From NCBI GenBank assembly GCA_022376465.1, contig JACDTU010000019.1:434001-498000 (forward strand): DNA of 64,000 nucleotides. The letters run 5' to 3'. Source of the DNA: Cubamyces lactineus (lineage: Eukaryota > Basidiomycota > Agaricomycetes > Polyporales > Polyporaceae). Positions 44,072 to 54,567 of this stretch are shown here, in pieces; position 1 is the first letter of the stretch; the number at the start of each line of letters is the position of its first letter. Under the pieces are notes generated by a model. The model made no database searches and was not told where the DNA came from. It saw nothing but the letters and a program-made list of their open reading frames with translations. Position numbers and translations under genes: made by a program.

Positions 44072-44864
44072 TCATCTCGGGTGAGGCAATAATTCCAAAC
44101 CTTGATAGGGAAATGGCGACCACTGTGTCGTATAGGGTTGAGAGCCGCTCACAGAACGTGAGGAAGATGACTGAGTTGACGCTGGTGTGGGCGTTGTTGG
44201 AAGTTGATGCCGAGGATATGGATATACGTAGTGAGGTGCAGCCGAGGAAGCAGGCGCGGGAGTAGGCGCGTAGTACCCATACGCGGGAGCCCATCCAGGG
44301 TATGGTGGCCACTGGTAGGGCAGAGTTGGTGGGTAACGAGCGGACGGTGTTGTATGTGAGGGTGGGTAAGCGGGCGGCGCCATCGTAGGCATGGTTGATG
44401 CCGGCGTACTACGAGAATACTGCGTACTCGAAGTTCCTGAGGCTGAGGGACAGGGGTAGGGATAAGAGGTGTGGGAGGCTCGGGGTGTGGTTGGTGTTGA
44501 GGCAGTTGAGTAGGACTGCTGCAGGCAAATCGCATCAGCGTCGAGAATGGACAGAGGTCTGGACAGTTGACTAGATGGTGCGTACCTCTGGTGCCGCGCC
44601 CGCAGCGTCCCCATCTGCTTCTGCAAGCCGGGCCCTCTTCACAGAGGGCATACTGAGGTCTTCGGAGGTCGCAGGACGTACGTTTGCCTTGGATGATGCG
44701 ATAGCGCGTTCAGCACCTACCGTGGCAGGGACACTAAGCTCTTCTGCTCCCTGTCCAGCTGTATTCGAGATTTGGCGCTGTGTGGCAGTCGAGTTCTGAG
44801 TCGATGATGTGGCTTTCTTGATGGGCCGATGGACGATGTCGAGGGAGGTTACGAGATCAGCAAG

Positions 44865-44869
44865 CTCAG
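44865..44869. repeat. Target site duplication of the family B element
   Basis: CTCAG here and at 53770-53774, on both sides of the element inside the helicase exon. Confidence 0.9.
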
Positions 44870-45411
44870 TGTTACGCTTTCGAGCGTGACTCTTAAACTA
44901 TCAAGCCTTAAGACGTCAATGAATAGAGAGCTTGTATCTATTCAGCTACTAGCCCTAGCTTGTCGAAGATAAGCGCGTAGTAGTATTTGCAGTTGAAAGC
45001 GAGTTAACGAGCAACCAAAGTCGTATTTCGCGAAGAGACTGAAAGCTGAGGGTCGCTCTATGGCGTCGCCTCTTATATACATGTATGCAGGCCTGTAGAC
45101 GGAATGTTCTAGCGTGTACATGGACTTTCTGGTGCGTAGTAGTCAGCGCTAGTCGAACCTAGTAACACTGTGGCAGTGCTGCTGTGGACTGTGCAGAAGC
45201 GCCTGTGCACTGCGCGGAAGTAACTGTGCACTGTGCAGCAGTAACTGTGCATAGAAAGTCCTAGAGAGTCCTAGATAATACGAGACCATTCCTGTCTTTA
45301 AGAACCGTAGCTAGAATCCTAGAGTCCGCCATATTCGTATAGTACAGAGACGGAAGTAGAGACCATACCAAATCGTACAGTTCGTAAGACGCCTATCGTA
45401 CATTTGTAACA
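44870..45411 (-). repeat. 3' LTR, family B
   Basis: 542 bp; in element orientation it starts TGTTACAAATG and ends AGCGTAACA. It carries tandem CTGTGCA-type repeats around 45180-45250. Confidence 0.95.
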
Positions 45412-45430
45412 TTAGCTCCCCCTCCGCTGA
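45412..45430 (-). other. Polypurine tract, family B
   Basis: Minus strand GCGGAGGGGGAGCTAA directly before the 3' LTR. Confidence 0.7.
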
Positions 45431-45445
45431 AGGTCGTCCTCGACC

Positions 45446-46738
45446 TTAGGCATGCACGATAATGTTCTGGTTACGCTCGACGACCTCAGGACGGAAGACG
45501 TCCAAAGAGATCTGGACGAGGTCAGACACGTTACCTACTGCCCGAATACAATCCCACTGCGCCGATTCTGCCGCCGACATGCCTATAGCCTGGCGATAAG
45601 TCGTCGGGGTGCGTTCGGCCTCGATCTTGAAGGCAGGGAAATTTCCTCGACGAGCGATGACGTCGTCGATAAGGAGAGAGGCTGCCATTGTGGTCCTGAC
45701 AGAAGCTTCCGGCCATCGCAGATGGTATGCGACCATGATCCGAGTGACGGAGATGCCGAAAGGATTGTTGGGGACCACGAAGATGTCGCTGTTGGAATTG
45801 ACATAGCCAAGTCGATCTTCTCCGGTTCCTCGAAAGAAACCGTAGCGTCCGCGGGGTTCTTCAGCGTTCTTAGTGAGAGTCGCTGGTGGGGGAGGAGGAG
45901 GAGAGGGTGCCCTAACCGCGACCTTCAGGGCTTCGTGGAACTCCTCCTCAAGGAGCTCGTCGACCTCGTCAACCGTACTGAGCTCGAGATGCTCAAGCTC
46001 CGGGAGAAGGTCGAACGATTCCACCTCGGAGTAAGGTGAATCCGAGCGAGATGAAACCAAAGAGGGGGTGGACTCCTCAGAGGTTTGTCCCCACTTGACG
46101 GCTTCTTCCTCGGGGTCTGGAGTAGCAATCTTCCATGGGTCAGTTGAGGGAACTGACCATCCTCCGACTGAACTCACGTCCGCGTCTTCATCCTCATCTA
46201 CCTCGATAGACTCCGGGTAGTCATCGAGACGTTGCGGCCAGAAAATATGTCCCCAGTTATGAGTACCGTGTTGGTTGCGGAGGGGCATGAGATCCGAGAG
46301 AGCCCCCGCGATCTGGGGGTTAGCGAGCATCGAGAGTACCTTCTCTGCTCCTTGGATCACCGCCTGGTAAGCCTCGTTCGCAACCTGATCGACCTTCTTC
46401 TTCTCCGACTTGGGCGCCGACGTCCTCTTGTTATAGTTGACGAGAACTCCGTAGGACGGAGCAGCCCTGGCGAGAGAGCGGTAGACGTCGATGAGGTCCT
46501 TGACCTCAGGGAGATGAGAAATTCGAGCCTCTACGTGACTGTAGAGGTCGGGGTGGACAATGACCCAGCCGATGCGGTCGGCGAGGGTGCCTTCGTCGTT
46601 GGCCGAGACAGTGTGTCGAGGGAGGTGGTTGTAGAAAACCGTCCTCCGTTCGCGGATGAAGTTGGGGGGACGGGGAATGTTGCGTCTGGAAGCCTCAGAG
46701 AAGCGGCGACCAGTAAGATGAGTGCGAGTGTTGACCAT
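45446..46738 (-). CDS. Post-pol accessory ORF, family B
   Basis: 430 residues, ATG 67 nt after the pol stop. A basic N-terminus (MVNTRTHLTGRRFSEASRRN) is followed by a helical region, a long acidic Ser/Glu/Asp-rich middle, a proline run and a more ordered C-terminal region (TRIMVAYHLRWPEASVRTTM). No transmembrane segment or zinc motif is visible. No known family was recognised. It occupies the place of env-like genes but does not look like an envelope protein. Confidence 0.65.
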   Translation of the reverse strand: MVNTRTHLTGRRFSEASRRNIPRPPNFIRERRTVFYNHLPRHTVSANDEGTLADRIGWVIVHPDLYSHVEARISHLPEVKDLIDVYRSLARAAPSYGVLVNYNKRTSAPKSEKKKVDQVANEAYQAVIQGAEKVLSMLANPQIAGALSDLMPLRNQHGTHNWGHIFWPQRLDDYPESIEVDEDEDADVSSVGGWSVPSTDPWKIATPDPEEEAVKWGQTSEESTPSLVSSRSDSPYSEVESFDLLPELEHLELSTVDEVDELLEEEFHEALKVAVRAPSPPPPPPATLTKNAEEPRGRYGFFRGTGEDRLGYVNSNSDIFVVPNNPFGISVTRIMVAYHLRWPEASVRTTMAASLLIDDVIARRGNFPAFKIEAERTPTTYRQAIGMSAAESAQWDCIRAVGNVSDLVQISLDVFRPEVVERNQNIIVHA

Positions 46739-46804
46739 AGTGAATATCAGAAAATGTTTAGAAAATTGGAGGAAATATTTGAGTGAGGAGTGGGTTGAGT
46801 CTTT

Positions 46805-49800
46805 TTACGACAATTTGTGCCTCTTCTTATAGTTGCGCAGGATTGACTGCGCATTCTTGAGATGTTTTTCTGGTTCCCAAGAATTCTCCGATGCAGGCCA
46901 ACCCTTCCAAGCCACTAGGTACTGTTTTCGGGTACCTCGGGTACGGTGGCTTAGGATTGCTTCTACCTCCCACTCCTCTCCTTCCGTCGAGTCTGGAGTG
47001 GGAATCGGTGGAGGTCGGATGTAGTCTGGTCCGTGCTCCTTAGTTGTGTGGTACGGAGTAAGTAGCGCTGCGTGGAAGACTGGGTGTATCTTCCATTTCT
47101 CCGGAAGTTTTAACTTAAATGTAACCGGTCCCAAGACCTTGACGATAGCAAACGGTCCCACTCGTTTTGGAATCAACTTCCTAGAGACATATGGAAGCCT
47201 GAGGTTCTTTGTATCGAGAAGAACCTTGTCTCCGAGCTTCAGCGGAACTTGAGCGGCGGGGAGTCTTCTTGACATGGCTGCGGCGGCCTGCGCATGCGCA
47301 GCTATTGTATTCTCCCTGGCTTCCTGAAGACTTTGAAGCCTCTGCTCCGTACTTGGATGCTTTGGGGTGGTTCGGACTGTCCCAGCGGCCTCTGGCTGAA
47401 ACCCGTAGAGGAGTTCAAACGGGGATTTTCCCGTGACAGAGTGTGTCCGCTGATTGTGCGCGAATTCGAATTGAGGCAGCAGTTTGGCCCAGTTCTCCGG
47501 ATTGTTAGCACAGTAGAGCCGAAGTGCTAAGTCGAGTTCCTGATTGACTCGCTCCGTTTCCCCATCTGTCTGAGGATGATAGGCCGTGCTGAGTGCCGTT
47601 TCAATTCCGAGGCTGTTGTGTAATTCTTTGAATGCCTTGGAGATGAATTGCGGCCCTCGATCCGAGATGACCTTCGCAGGTAGTCCGAATCTGCGATATA
47701 CATCCCTTTGCAGAATATCCATGGCTCCTTCTGCCGTAATATTCTTGGTGCAAGGGGAAAATACCGCTGCCTTGGATACATCATGGTCAACTACCACTTG
47801 GACGGCATTGAATCCATCCGACTCTGGTAGATCCGTGATATAATCCATTGTAATGGTCCGGAAAGGCCTAGTATCCCCACTGTGTTGAATGGGAATTAAG
47901 CCTGGTTTAATGGGATGCGTATTGACCTTGCTTGTTTGGCAAGCGGCGCAACCTTTGACATATTGCACAATGAATTTCCGCATGCCTGGCCACATATATT
48001 CCCGTTTAACCAGATCGTAGGTTTTCTGGACTCCTGGGTGTCCCATAATCGGTGCGTCGTGATGCATCTTGACTATATCACGATACAATTGATTATCTGG
48101 TGGAACATATACCCTGTTCTTGTACAGGAGTATTCCGTCGTCGTCGGACCAATCTTCTGGTTTGCCGAACTCCGGGCGTTTGGTAGCCTTTCCTTTTAGG
48201 GTAATGTACTCTACTACCGAGCTGTCCCGTAGCTTGCTATCGCGGATGCGCTCTTGTAGCTCAACGTTGACAGCTTTGGCAAAAAGTTCTGGTCCCAATA
48301 ATACGACATCCTTGTTGTCATTTTCCCCCCCGTCATGCCCTGATCTCCGAGAAAGGGCGTCTGCTTGAGTGAGGGATTTTCCGGGTTGGTGCTTGATTAC
48401 GATGTTGAACTCCGAGAGGAATAAATGCCATCGTGCCTGCCTGCGATTTAGCTTCTGCGCCGTACGGAAGTAGGTCAGATTTTTGTGATCTGATAGAATT
48501 TCTGTAGGGTGTGGGGAACCCTGCAAAAAATGCCGCCATGCTTCGAGGGCTCGAACAATGGCCAACAATTCCCTATCATAAATCTGATAGTTCCGTTCCG
48601 CAGGAGTAAAGGACTTGGACAAATAGGCACAAGGATGCCATAGTCCGTCCTCTCCTTGCTGTCGTAGTACAGCACCTGTTGCGACTTTAGAAGCATCGCA
48701 CTCAATCTGAAATGGTTTCTCCGGATCCGGGATTTGCAGGATCGGTTCTTCAGTAAACCGCTTCTTGAGTGTGTCGAATGCTTTCTGACAATCAGGGGTC
48801 CACAGAAAAGGCTGGTCCTTTTTGGTTAATTCCGTGAAGGGTCGGACTATCTTTGAATAATCCCGAATGAACCGTCGGTAGAAATTACCGAACCCCAGGA
48901 ATGCCTGAACCTGCTTGACTGTTTTCGGTGGTTCCCACTCGATAATTGCCTTTAGCTTTACTGGATCCATAGCGACTACCCCCGGTCGGATTATTGATCC
49001 TAGAAATTCGACTTCTTGTCTGTCGAATTCGCATTTTTCCGCTTTGAGGAATAGATCACTATCTTGAAGTCGCTGTAAAGCTCTTCGCGTCCGCTCATGG
49101 TGATCCTCGACATTGTCTGAGAATATCAGGATGTCGTCCATATAAATGACCATCCATCCTTCCTGGAGCATGTCTCGGAATAGGTCGTTCATCATGTTTT
49201 GGAATGTGGCCGGTGCATTGCACAGACCAAAAAACATGACAGTTGGTTCGAACAATCCACTGGGTGTTATAAACGCAGCTTTCCACTCATCGCCCTCCTT
49301 GATGCGCACATTATTGTACCCTGCTCGCACGTCGAGTTTGGTGAATATTGTGGCCCCCTTCAGCCGGTCAATGATGTCGCTGATGAGCGGCAAGGGATAT
49401 GCGTTTTTAATAGTCCCCTCGTTAAGAGCCCTGTAGTCTTGAACAGGTCGAAGACTCCCATCTTTCTTGGTGACAAAGAAAAATGGCGAGGCTAGTGGAG
49501 ACTTGGATTTTCGAATGTAGCCCTTCTCAAGGTTCTCCGCAATGAATTTGTCGAGTTCTATACGTTCCGTATAGGTCAGAGGGTAGATTTTCCTCCAAGA
49601 CCCCTTGGTATGATGGTCGAAGTCCTTCTTGAATTCGATAGCATGGTCCCATGGTCTCGAGGGCGGAAATCTACTTGCTGCCTTTTTCTCAAAGACCTGT
49701 CGGTAGTCCTTTACAAAATCAGGTAGGATTTCGTCCAAGGTCTTCTCCTTCTGGTCTTTCTTCGCTGCTATAGCGATCTCCGTAGACTTATTAATCTTTC

Positions 49801-50428
49801 GGATTTTCTTCTTGCGGTACCATAGCTCAATGGCCCTCGAAGGATTAAATGTAAGCCTTTCGGAGTCTGGGTCTGCGTCGTCCTCGTCCGGTATAGCACG
49901 TACGAACGATACGACCAGGTCTTGATTTAGAGGTTTTACTGGGAAATTCCACAGCATCCCTTCGGGTGGGTCGTGCTCGCATTGGTATTTATGGATCTGC
50001 TGCTGCTTCTTGATAATATCCGACTTGAAAGTAATGCGTCCACTTTCCCAGTCGATATTAGGATTGTACTTGCGGATCCATGGCATGCCGAATAAGACAT
50101 CGTCCCGCCCAATGTCGGCCACATACCAATTTGTTGGGAGCTTCTTCCCGTGTAGATTAAATGTCCCCTCCACCCGATGGGTAATGGTTCCCATGCTATT
50201 AACGCTATCGTCCGCGTTCCGGAAAGTCAGAGTCTTCGGTAGTCTGACTGTCGGAAGATTGTACTTGTCCACAATCTTTTTATTGACGATCACGGCATCC
50301 GCACCAGTGTCGATGAGCCCCTTGATTTCGACGGCTTTGTCCTGAACCTGCATGTAACCGGGTATCAGCAGAGCACTGCGTCTCCGCTCTGTATTGGTTA
50401 CAATAGTTACATGCAGTTCCTTGGGCAA
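46805..50428 (-). CDS. pol: Pol polyprotein, family B
   Basis: Polyprotein for element replication and integration. The frame is entered by -1 slippage from gag at 50464-50458; counting from the first possible start (50428) gives 1207 residues. Protease DTG is at 40-42, RT YMDD at 429-432, then RNase H (FQIECDASKVATGAVLRQQG). The HHCC integrase zinc domain (HHDAPIMGHPG ... GCAACQTSK) precedes the core, with the first Asp in TMDYITDLP and the later block STAYHPQTDGETERVNQELD. A GPY/F-like segment is followed by a C-terminal chromodomain (EVEAILSHRTRGTRKQYLVA, WKGWPASENSWEPEKHL), which would direct integration to marked chromatin. Confidence 0.93.
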   Translation of the reverse strand: MPKELHVTIVTNTERRRSALLIPGYMQVQDKAVEIKGLIDTGADAVIVNKKIVDKYNLPTVRLPKTLTFRNADDSVNSMGTITHRVEGTFNLHGKKLPTNWYVADIGRDDVLFGMPWIRKYNPNIDWESGRITFKSDIIKKQQQIHKYQCEHDPPEGMLWNFPVKPLNQDLVVSFVRAIPDEDDADPDSERLTFNPSRAIELWYRKKKIRKINKSTEIAIAAKKDQKEKTLDEILPDFVKDYRQVFEKKAASRFPPSRPWDHAIEFKKDFDHHTKGSWRKIYPLTYTERIELDKFIAENLEKGYIRKSKSPLASPFFFVTKKDGSLRPVQDYRALNEGTIKNAYPLPLISDIIDRLKGATIFTKLDVRAGYNNVRIKEGDEWKAAFITPSGLFEPTVMFFGLCNAPATFQNMMNDLFRDMLQEGWMVIYMDDILIFSDNVEDHHERTRRALQRLQDSDLFLKAEKCEFDRQEVEFLGSIIRPGVVAMDPVKLKAIIEWEPPKTVKQVQAFLGFGNFYRRFIRDYSKIVRPFTELTKKDQPFLWTPDCQKAFDTLKKRFTEEPILQIPDPEKPFQIECDASKVATGAVLRQQGEDGLWHPCAYLSKSFTPAERNYQIYDRELLAIVRALEAWRHFLQGSPHPTEILSDHKNLTYFRTAQKLNRRQARWHLFLSEFNIVIKHQPGKSLTQADALSRRSGHDGGENDNKDVVLLGPELFAKAVNVELQERIRDSKLRDSSVVEYITLKGKATKRPEFGKPEDWSDDDGILLYKNRVYVPPDNQLYRDIVKMHHDAPIMGHPGVQKTYDLVKREYMWPGMRKFIVQYVKGCAACQTSKVNTHPIKPGLIPIQHSGDTRPFRTITMDYITDLPESDGFNAVQVVVDHDVSKAAVFSPCTKNITAEGAMDILQRDVYRRFGLPAKVISDRGPQFISKAFKELHNSLGIETALSTAYHPQTDGETERVNQELDLALRLYCANNPENWAKLLPQFEFAHNQRTHSVTGKSPFELLYGFQPEAAGTVRTTPKHPSTEQRLQSLQEARENTIAAHAQAAAAMSRRLPAAQVPLKLGDKVLLDTKNLRLPYVSRKLIPKRVGPFAIVKVLGPVTFKLKLPEKWKIHPVFHAALLTPYHTTKEHGPDYIRPPPIPTPDSTEGEEWEVEAILSHRTRGTRKQYLVAWKGWPASENSWEPEKHLKNAQSILRNYKKRHKLS

Positions 50429-50454
50429 GTCAGGCGTCGAGTCTGCTTGCCTGC

Positions 50455-52329
50455 CTAAAAACCCGTCTCAAAATCTGTAGCCCTGAGTGCGTTAATAGAA
50501 ATATTGTCCTCTTCGTCCTCTTCGTCCTCTTCGTCTGAGATCTCCTCAGACTCGTCCTCTAAGTCCTCGTCGGTAACCTGTCGTACCTTCCGACTGACGG
50601 GTTTGCCGGGCTTCTTAGGTTTAGAAGGACAGTCTCTGGAAATATGTCCCGGCTTCCTGCACCGGAAACATAGTCCCTTGTCTTGCAGCTCCTGTCTCTC
50701 CTTGACAGAGAGCTTGTTAATATCGAGCGAGTCGTCCTCGATATTAACCGTCTTGACATTCTTCCTAGTCTTCGAGGTTTTGGCCTTGCGTCCTCTACGA
50801 TTAGCCAAAATCTTCTCCGTAAGGTGATAGCTATGGTCGATCTCCTTAGTCCTAGTCATCCACTCTTCAATGGTCGTCGGCGGAGGGTACAACATGGATA
50901 TCTTCTTAAGTAAATATTCTGGAAGCGCATTTCTGTACAGGGCCAGTTGCGCTGCTGGGTCCAGAATTTTTCCCTTGAGAGCTAGATCCATGAACCTCGC
51001 ATTGAACTCATCAACTGAAGAGTAGTCCTTGAGCTGTATTGTCGTGAGATTAACCATAGAGTCGTCCACCTCGTCTACTGGGGCAAATGCGAGCAGGAAA
51101 TTCCTCTTGAAGACCGGCCAAGAGTCAAATCCTCGATAGACTCCCGGTCTAATTTCCTCTTCAGCTCGCTGAATTGTGATGTCCTTCCAGTAGTTTATAT
51201 TGTCCCCTTCCATGAAGGACAGGGCCGTCGCCACCTTCGTGTAATCATTAACGAAGTCGTGGGGTCGCGCCGTGAACAACAGGAACAGTTGATTGAGGAA
51301 GGACCTGGTTTTGTCTCGGTCTCCGTTGAAGACCTCAGGGTCCTTGATCTTGCCCTTTCCGTGTCCTTGCGGCGCATTTCCTGGAGCTTCTTGCGGTTCC
51401 GGGTCTGGGTCTGGTCCTGGTGGTCCTCCTCCTGGGGAGTAGGGATCTGAAGGCTCAGGGTCAGGCCGACCTCCGGGCCTACCTGGTCCGCCTCCTCCTC
51501 CACCTCCAGAAGGATTGATAACTCCTCCAGAAATTGCCGTTGCCCGAGGGGCTGGTCCACTTGATAAAGACCCGTATCTTTCTCCTTCTGAGCCTTGCCC
51601 TTGCGGAGTGAACGCATATCTATGGGCTCCAGAAATGGACTCTCCTGTCGCTGTTCCCGACATGTACGATGGTACTGATTTTCGTACAAATTCTGGGGTT
51701 GCGCTGCGACCAGTATACTCCAATTCAGATTTAGTCTCCTCGACCTCTGTCTGAATATGCTCTTCCCTCGGTTCAGGTGTTTCTGCCTCGACCCGAGTGT
51801 CTTCTGTTTTCGGTGCAGGTACTACGACCTTAATCCGAATAGTTTCTTCGATTTTCGGTTCAGGTGCTTCGACCGTCGTCCGAAAAGTCTCGTCCTCCTT
51901 GTCCGAGTCTTCTACCTTAGGCGGTTCGGTCTCCTTTCCTTTCTCCTTGAAGGATGGACCTGATTCCTTAGGTGATTCGGATTCTTGAGGTTTTGGGGTT
52001 CCTACTCTTGAAGTCGGAAACGATCCTGACACAACTCTCGGACTATTAATCCGACCAGTAGCTTTTCCAGCAAGTAGTGGCTTCTTGACTAACGCGGGTT
52101 GTCGTCCGTGGGTGTTAGTAATATCCCGCTCTTGTGAAGAGTGTGTTAGGATTAAAGCCGATGCGTGCTTGACGTTTGGAACCTCCTTAGTGTTGTACCG
52201 AAGTGGACACCTTTCGTTGGTGCAAAAATTCCACTTGTCTACGCTTTCTCGATAGTATACGTCCCGAGCTTTGTCGGAGTTGTAGAGATGATATAACCTT
52301 GAACAACTATATGGTTCAGCTGAACTCAT
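50455..52329 (-). CDS. gag: Gag, family B
   Basis: 624 residues. The N-terminal part is long, Glu/Pro-rich and probably disordered, with a Cys pair region near residue 36. The gag capsid-like region lies about 330-500 (DPEVFNGDRDKTRSFLNQLF). A CCHC knuckle CFRCRKPGHISRDC is at about 554-567, then an acidic tail with a small 9-bp tandem repeat at DNA level (near 50504-50530). It ends in GF and TAG, directly after GGGTTTT. Its ATG overlaps the stop of the upstream frame (ATGA). Confidence 0.88.
   Translation of the reverse strand: MSSAEPYSCSRLYHLYNSDKARDVYYRESVDKWNFCTNERCPLRYNTKEVPNVKHASALILTHSSQERDITNTHGRQPALVKKPLLAGKATGRINSPRVVSGSFPTSRVGTPKPQESESPKESGPSFKEKGKETEPPKVEDSDKEDETFRTTVEAPEPKIEETIRIKVVVPAPKTEDTRVEAETPEPREEHIQTEVEETKSELEYTGRSATPEFVRKSVPSYMSGTATGESISGAHRYAFTPQGQGSEGERYGSLSSGPAPRATAISGGVINPSGGGGGGGPGRPGGRPDPEPSDPYSPGGGPPGPDPDPEPQEAPGNAPQGHGKGKIKDPEVFNGDRDKTRSFLNQLFLLFTARPHDFVNDYTKVATALSFMEGDNINYWKDITIQRAEEEIRPGVYRGFDSWPVFKRNFLLAFAPVDEVDDSMVNLTTIQLKDYSSVDEFNARFMDLALKGKILDPAAQLALYRNALPEYLLKKISMLYPPPTTIEEWMTRTKEIDHSYHLTEKILANRRGRKAKTSKTRKNVKTVNIEDDSLDINKLSVKERQELQDKGLCFRCRKPGHISRDCPSKPKKPGKPVSRKVRQVTDEDLEDESEEISDEEDEEDEEDNISINALRATDFETGF
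50458..50464 (-). promoter_or_regulatory. Candidate -1 ribosomal frameshift site, family B
   Basis: GGGTTTT on the minus strand, read G GGT TTT in the gag frame and followed at once by TAG. The -1 frame is open into pol. Same heptamer and same stop-adjacent position as in family A. Confidence 0.65.
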
Positions 52330-53201
52330 ACACGTTGTGCTTGTCGTAGGAAAGCCTGATGTAGTTCCCTAGCTCGGAGGCAACTACGAAATTTCCTAAG
52401 ATTTTCTTCGAGGTCTATATCTGCGTAGTTCTCCGGATTGAGGACCTTTGCTCGCAGGTAGTCAATCTGATTCTGAAGATATCCCGCAAAGTTCCGTACC
52501 CTCGTTGGAGGTGTAACAGCTTGTCTTGGAATAAATTCGAGTGTCTGGATGACCTGAGTTATGTATCGATGGGCTCGTTCGAGAGTCGCGTGATATCTCC
52601 TCGTGAAGTCCTCCTGTCCTAGTACTTCCAAGTTATCTGCTATAACTCGAAGTGTATCGATCGCGTGCACTGGAAGCTGTGTTCTCCGATAGAATATCCC
52701 TGTCGTTGAGGATGCTTCTTCAACACTAGTTTCTGGAGTCGATCGATCCGAACTATCCGTTCCTGGACTCGCTCGGGTTGGAATGGGTACGCCTATTGCT
52801 ACTCCTGATTCCGCCTGAATGGCCAGAGAATTCCTATATTCTCTCCACTCGTCTGTTCTCTGAAACGCGGGTTCTTGTTCCGATACTCGAGTGCTCCGAC
52901 CCGACGATGTCGAACTGGTACTTTCTACGTAAGGGATTGTCGAGCTAAAACCTCTTATCAAGGGGAATGGGGATCCTCCTGGCGATCTTGGGAGAGCAAC
53001 TATATTCTCCGGGATCGCGAGTGGTGGTAAGCTCGGCAGTGTTTTGTTCCTTCCGCCTAGTACCCTGGGTGATTGTCGCAATGGGGGTTGTGTAGTTCCC
53101 TCCGTATTGACTATCGTCTCTCTGTACGTTACGAGCAAGAGAGAGTTCTGATGCGTTTCGTAGTCGTTGTCTTCCGACGTAGGCCTCTGCACTTTTAACA
53201 A
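52326..53201 (-). other. AUG-less open frame upstream of gag, family B
   Basis: About 290 codons open with no ATG codon at all; the frame in fact reads back to the LTR end. The text looks protein-like (Ser/Thr/Pro-rich, then helical: FTRRYHATLERAHRYITQVI). It overlaps the gag ATG by ATGA. It may be read from a non-AUG start, or be the remnant of a longer gag. Confidence 0.5.
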
Positions 53202-53213
53202 GTGGAGGGTTAA

Positions 53214-53225
53214 AGCTTTCAGTCT
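53214..53225 (-). other. Self-priming primer-binding site, family B
   Basis: AGACTGAAAGCT on the minus strand, two bases (TT) after the 5' LTR. It is the exact 12-nt complement of AGCTTTCAGTCT in the LTR (53405-53394), which lies about 32 nt downstream of TATATAAG. Confidence 0.65.
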
Positions 53226-53227
53226 AA

Positions 53228-53769
53228 TGTTACGCTTTCGAGCGTGACTCTTAAACTATCAAGCCTTAAGACGTCAATGAATAGAGAGCTTGTATCTATT
53301 CAGCTACTAGCCCTAGCTTGTCGAAGATAAGCGCGTAGTAGTATTTGCAGTTGAAAGCGAGTTAACGAGCAACCAAAGTCGTATTTCGCGAAGAGACTGA
53401 AAGCTGAGGGTCGCTCTATGGCGTCGCCTCTTATATACATGTATGCAGGCCTGTAGACGGAATGTTCTAGCGTGTACATGGACTTTCTGGTGCGTAGTAG
53501 TCAGCGCTAGTCGAACCTAGTAACACTGTGGCAGTGCTGCTGTGGACTGTGCAGAAGCGCCTGTGCACTGCGCGGAAGTAACTGTGCACTGTGCAGCAGT
53601 AACTGTGCATAGAAAGTCCTAGAGAGTCCTAGATAATACGAGACCATTCCTGTCTTTAAGAACCGTAGCTAGAATCCTAGAGTCCGCCATATTCGTATAG
53701 TACAGAGACGGAAGTAGAGACCATACCAAATCGTACAGTTCGTAAGACGCCTATCGTACATTTGTAACA
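53228..53769 (-). repeat. 5' LTR, family B
   Basis: 542 bp, same sequence as 44870-45411 by eye. TATA box TATATAAG lies on the minus strand near 53437. Confidence 0.95.
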
Positions 53770-54096
53770 CTCAGAGCCATACCGTGCCCACCAGATCCAT
53801 GAGTCCTGGAGAAGTGAGGCGACCTGGGCGTGGGTAAGAGGGCCATGACTGGTCAGTGTGCTGATGGTGGCAACGTCGAGGATGGCCGAGGTGTCCAGCT
53901 GAGTATTCTGATGGTCGCGCAGGTAGACGTCCTTGCGCCATTTGTAGATTGAAGATTGCGCATTGTAATCTGGACGCCCGCGAGCCCGCATGCGTGGTTT
54001 GGAGGTGGGAGTGAGAGCTCCTGGATGGACGCGCTGGAAGACCGATGGGTCACAGATATCGCAGCATGCGACTCCGGGCGTTAACTCTATCAGCCG

Positions 54097-54101
54097 CTCA
54101 T
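54097..54101. repeat. Target site duplication of family A copy 2
   Basis: CTCAT here and at 61759-61763, within the intron of the helicase gene. Confidence 0.9.
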
Positions 54102-54518
54102 TGTTACGACGAGCCTAGATCGGTCACAGCGAGCGACGTCCTAGGGATCGGACCAGAGGTCTCCAGTAGTTCGAGTCGAGTAGAGGTTCAGAGGAATAGG
54201 CAATGGATAACCAGGTCGAGCTGAGGATCCCGAGTGGATCCTCTGGTCTTAAGTACAGGAAGAGAGACATGGACACGTCAGCGCCACGTAGGCGCCACGT
54301 ACCGTGAGAGTCCAGTATAACTACGTAGAGTCAGGGCTGGGAGTACAGATGATGTGGCGATGACGTGGCGGAAGGTGATAGGGTAGTAATACAACAGCCG
54401 TGTGAACCGGTGGGAAGGGGTGACGTGGCATGGGAAAGGATGACGTGGCATAACGGAGGCACGAGGGAGAGAGAGGAAAAGGAAACTGGGTGACCGTGAC
54501 ACAGTGAGCGTCGTAACA
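54102..54518 (-). repeat. 3' LTR, family A copy 2
   Basis: 417 bp; element-orientation start TGTTACGACGCTCACTGTG, end CGTCGTAACA. Confidence 0.95.
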
Positions 54519-54567
54519 TTACCCCCTTCGTATGCTTCTACGCTGTTCCATCAGCGGAATATCCAGC

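Larger units (their letters stand above)
44870..53769 (-). mobile_element. Ty3/gypsy chromodomain retrotransposon, family B
   Basis: 8900-bp element with 542-bp LTRs that look identical, on the same strand as the helicase it interrupts. Order on the minus strand: 5' LTR, self-complementary primer site, AUG-less frame, gag, pol, an extra ORF, polypurine tract (GGAGGGGGAGCTAA), 3' LTR. All long frames are open, so the copy may be active. Confidence 0.95.

Noticed and set aside
45446..46738. Post-pol ORF of family B as an envelope gene
   Set aside because: No signal peptide, transmembrane segment or cleavage motif.
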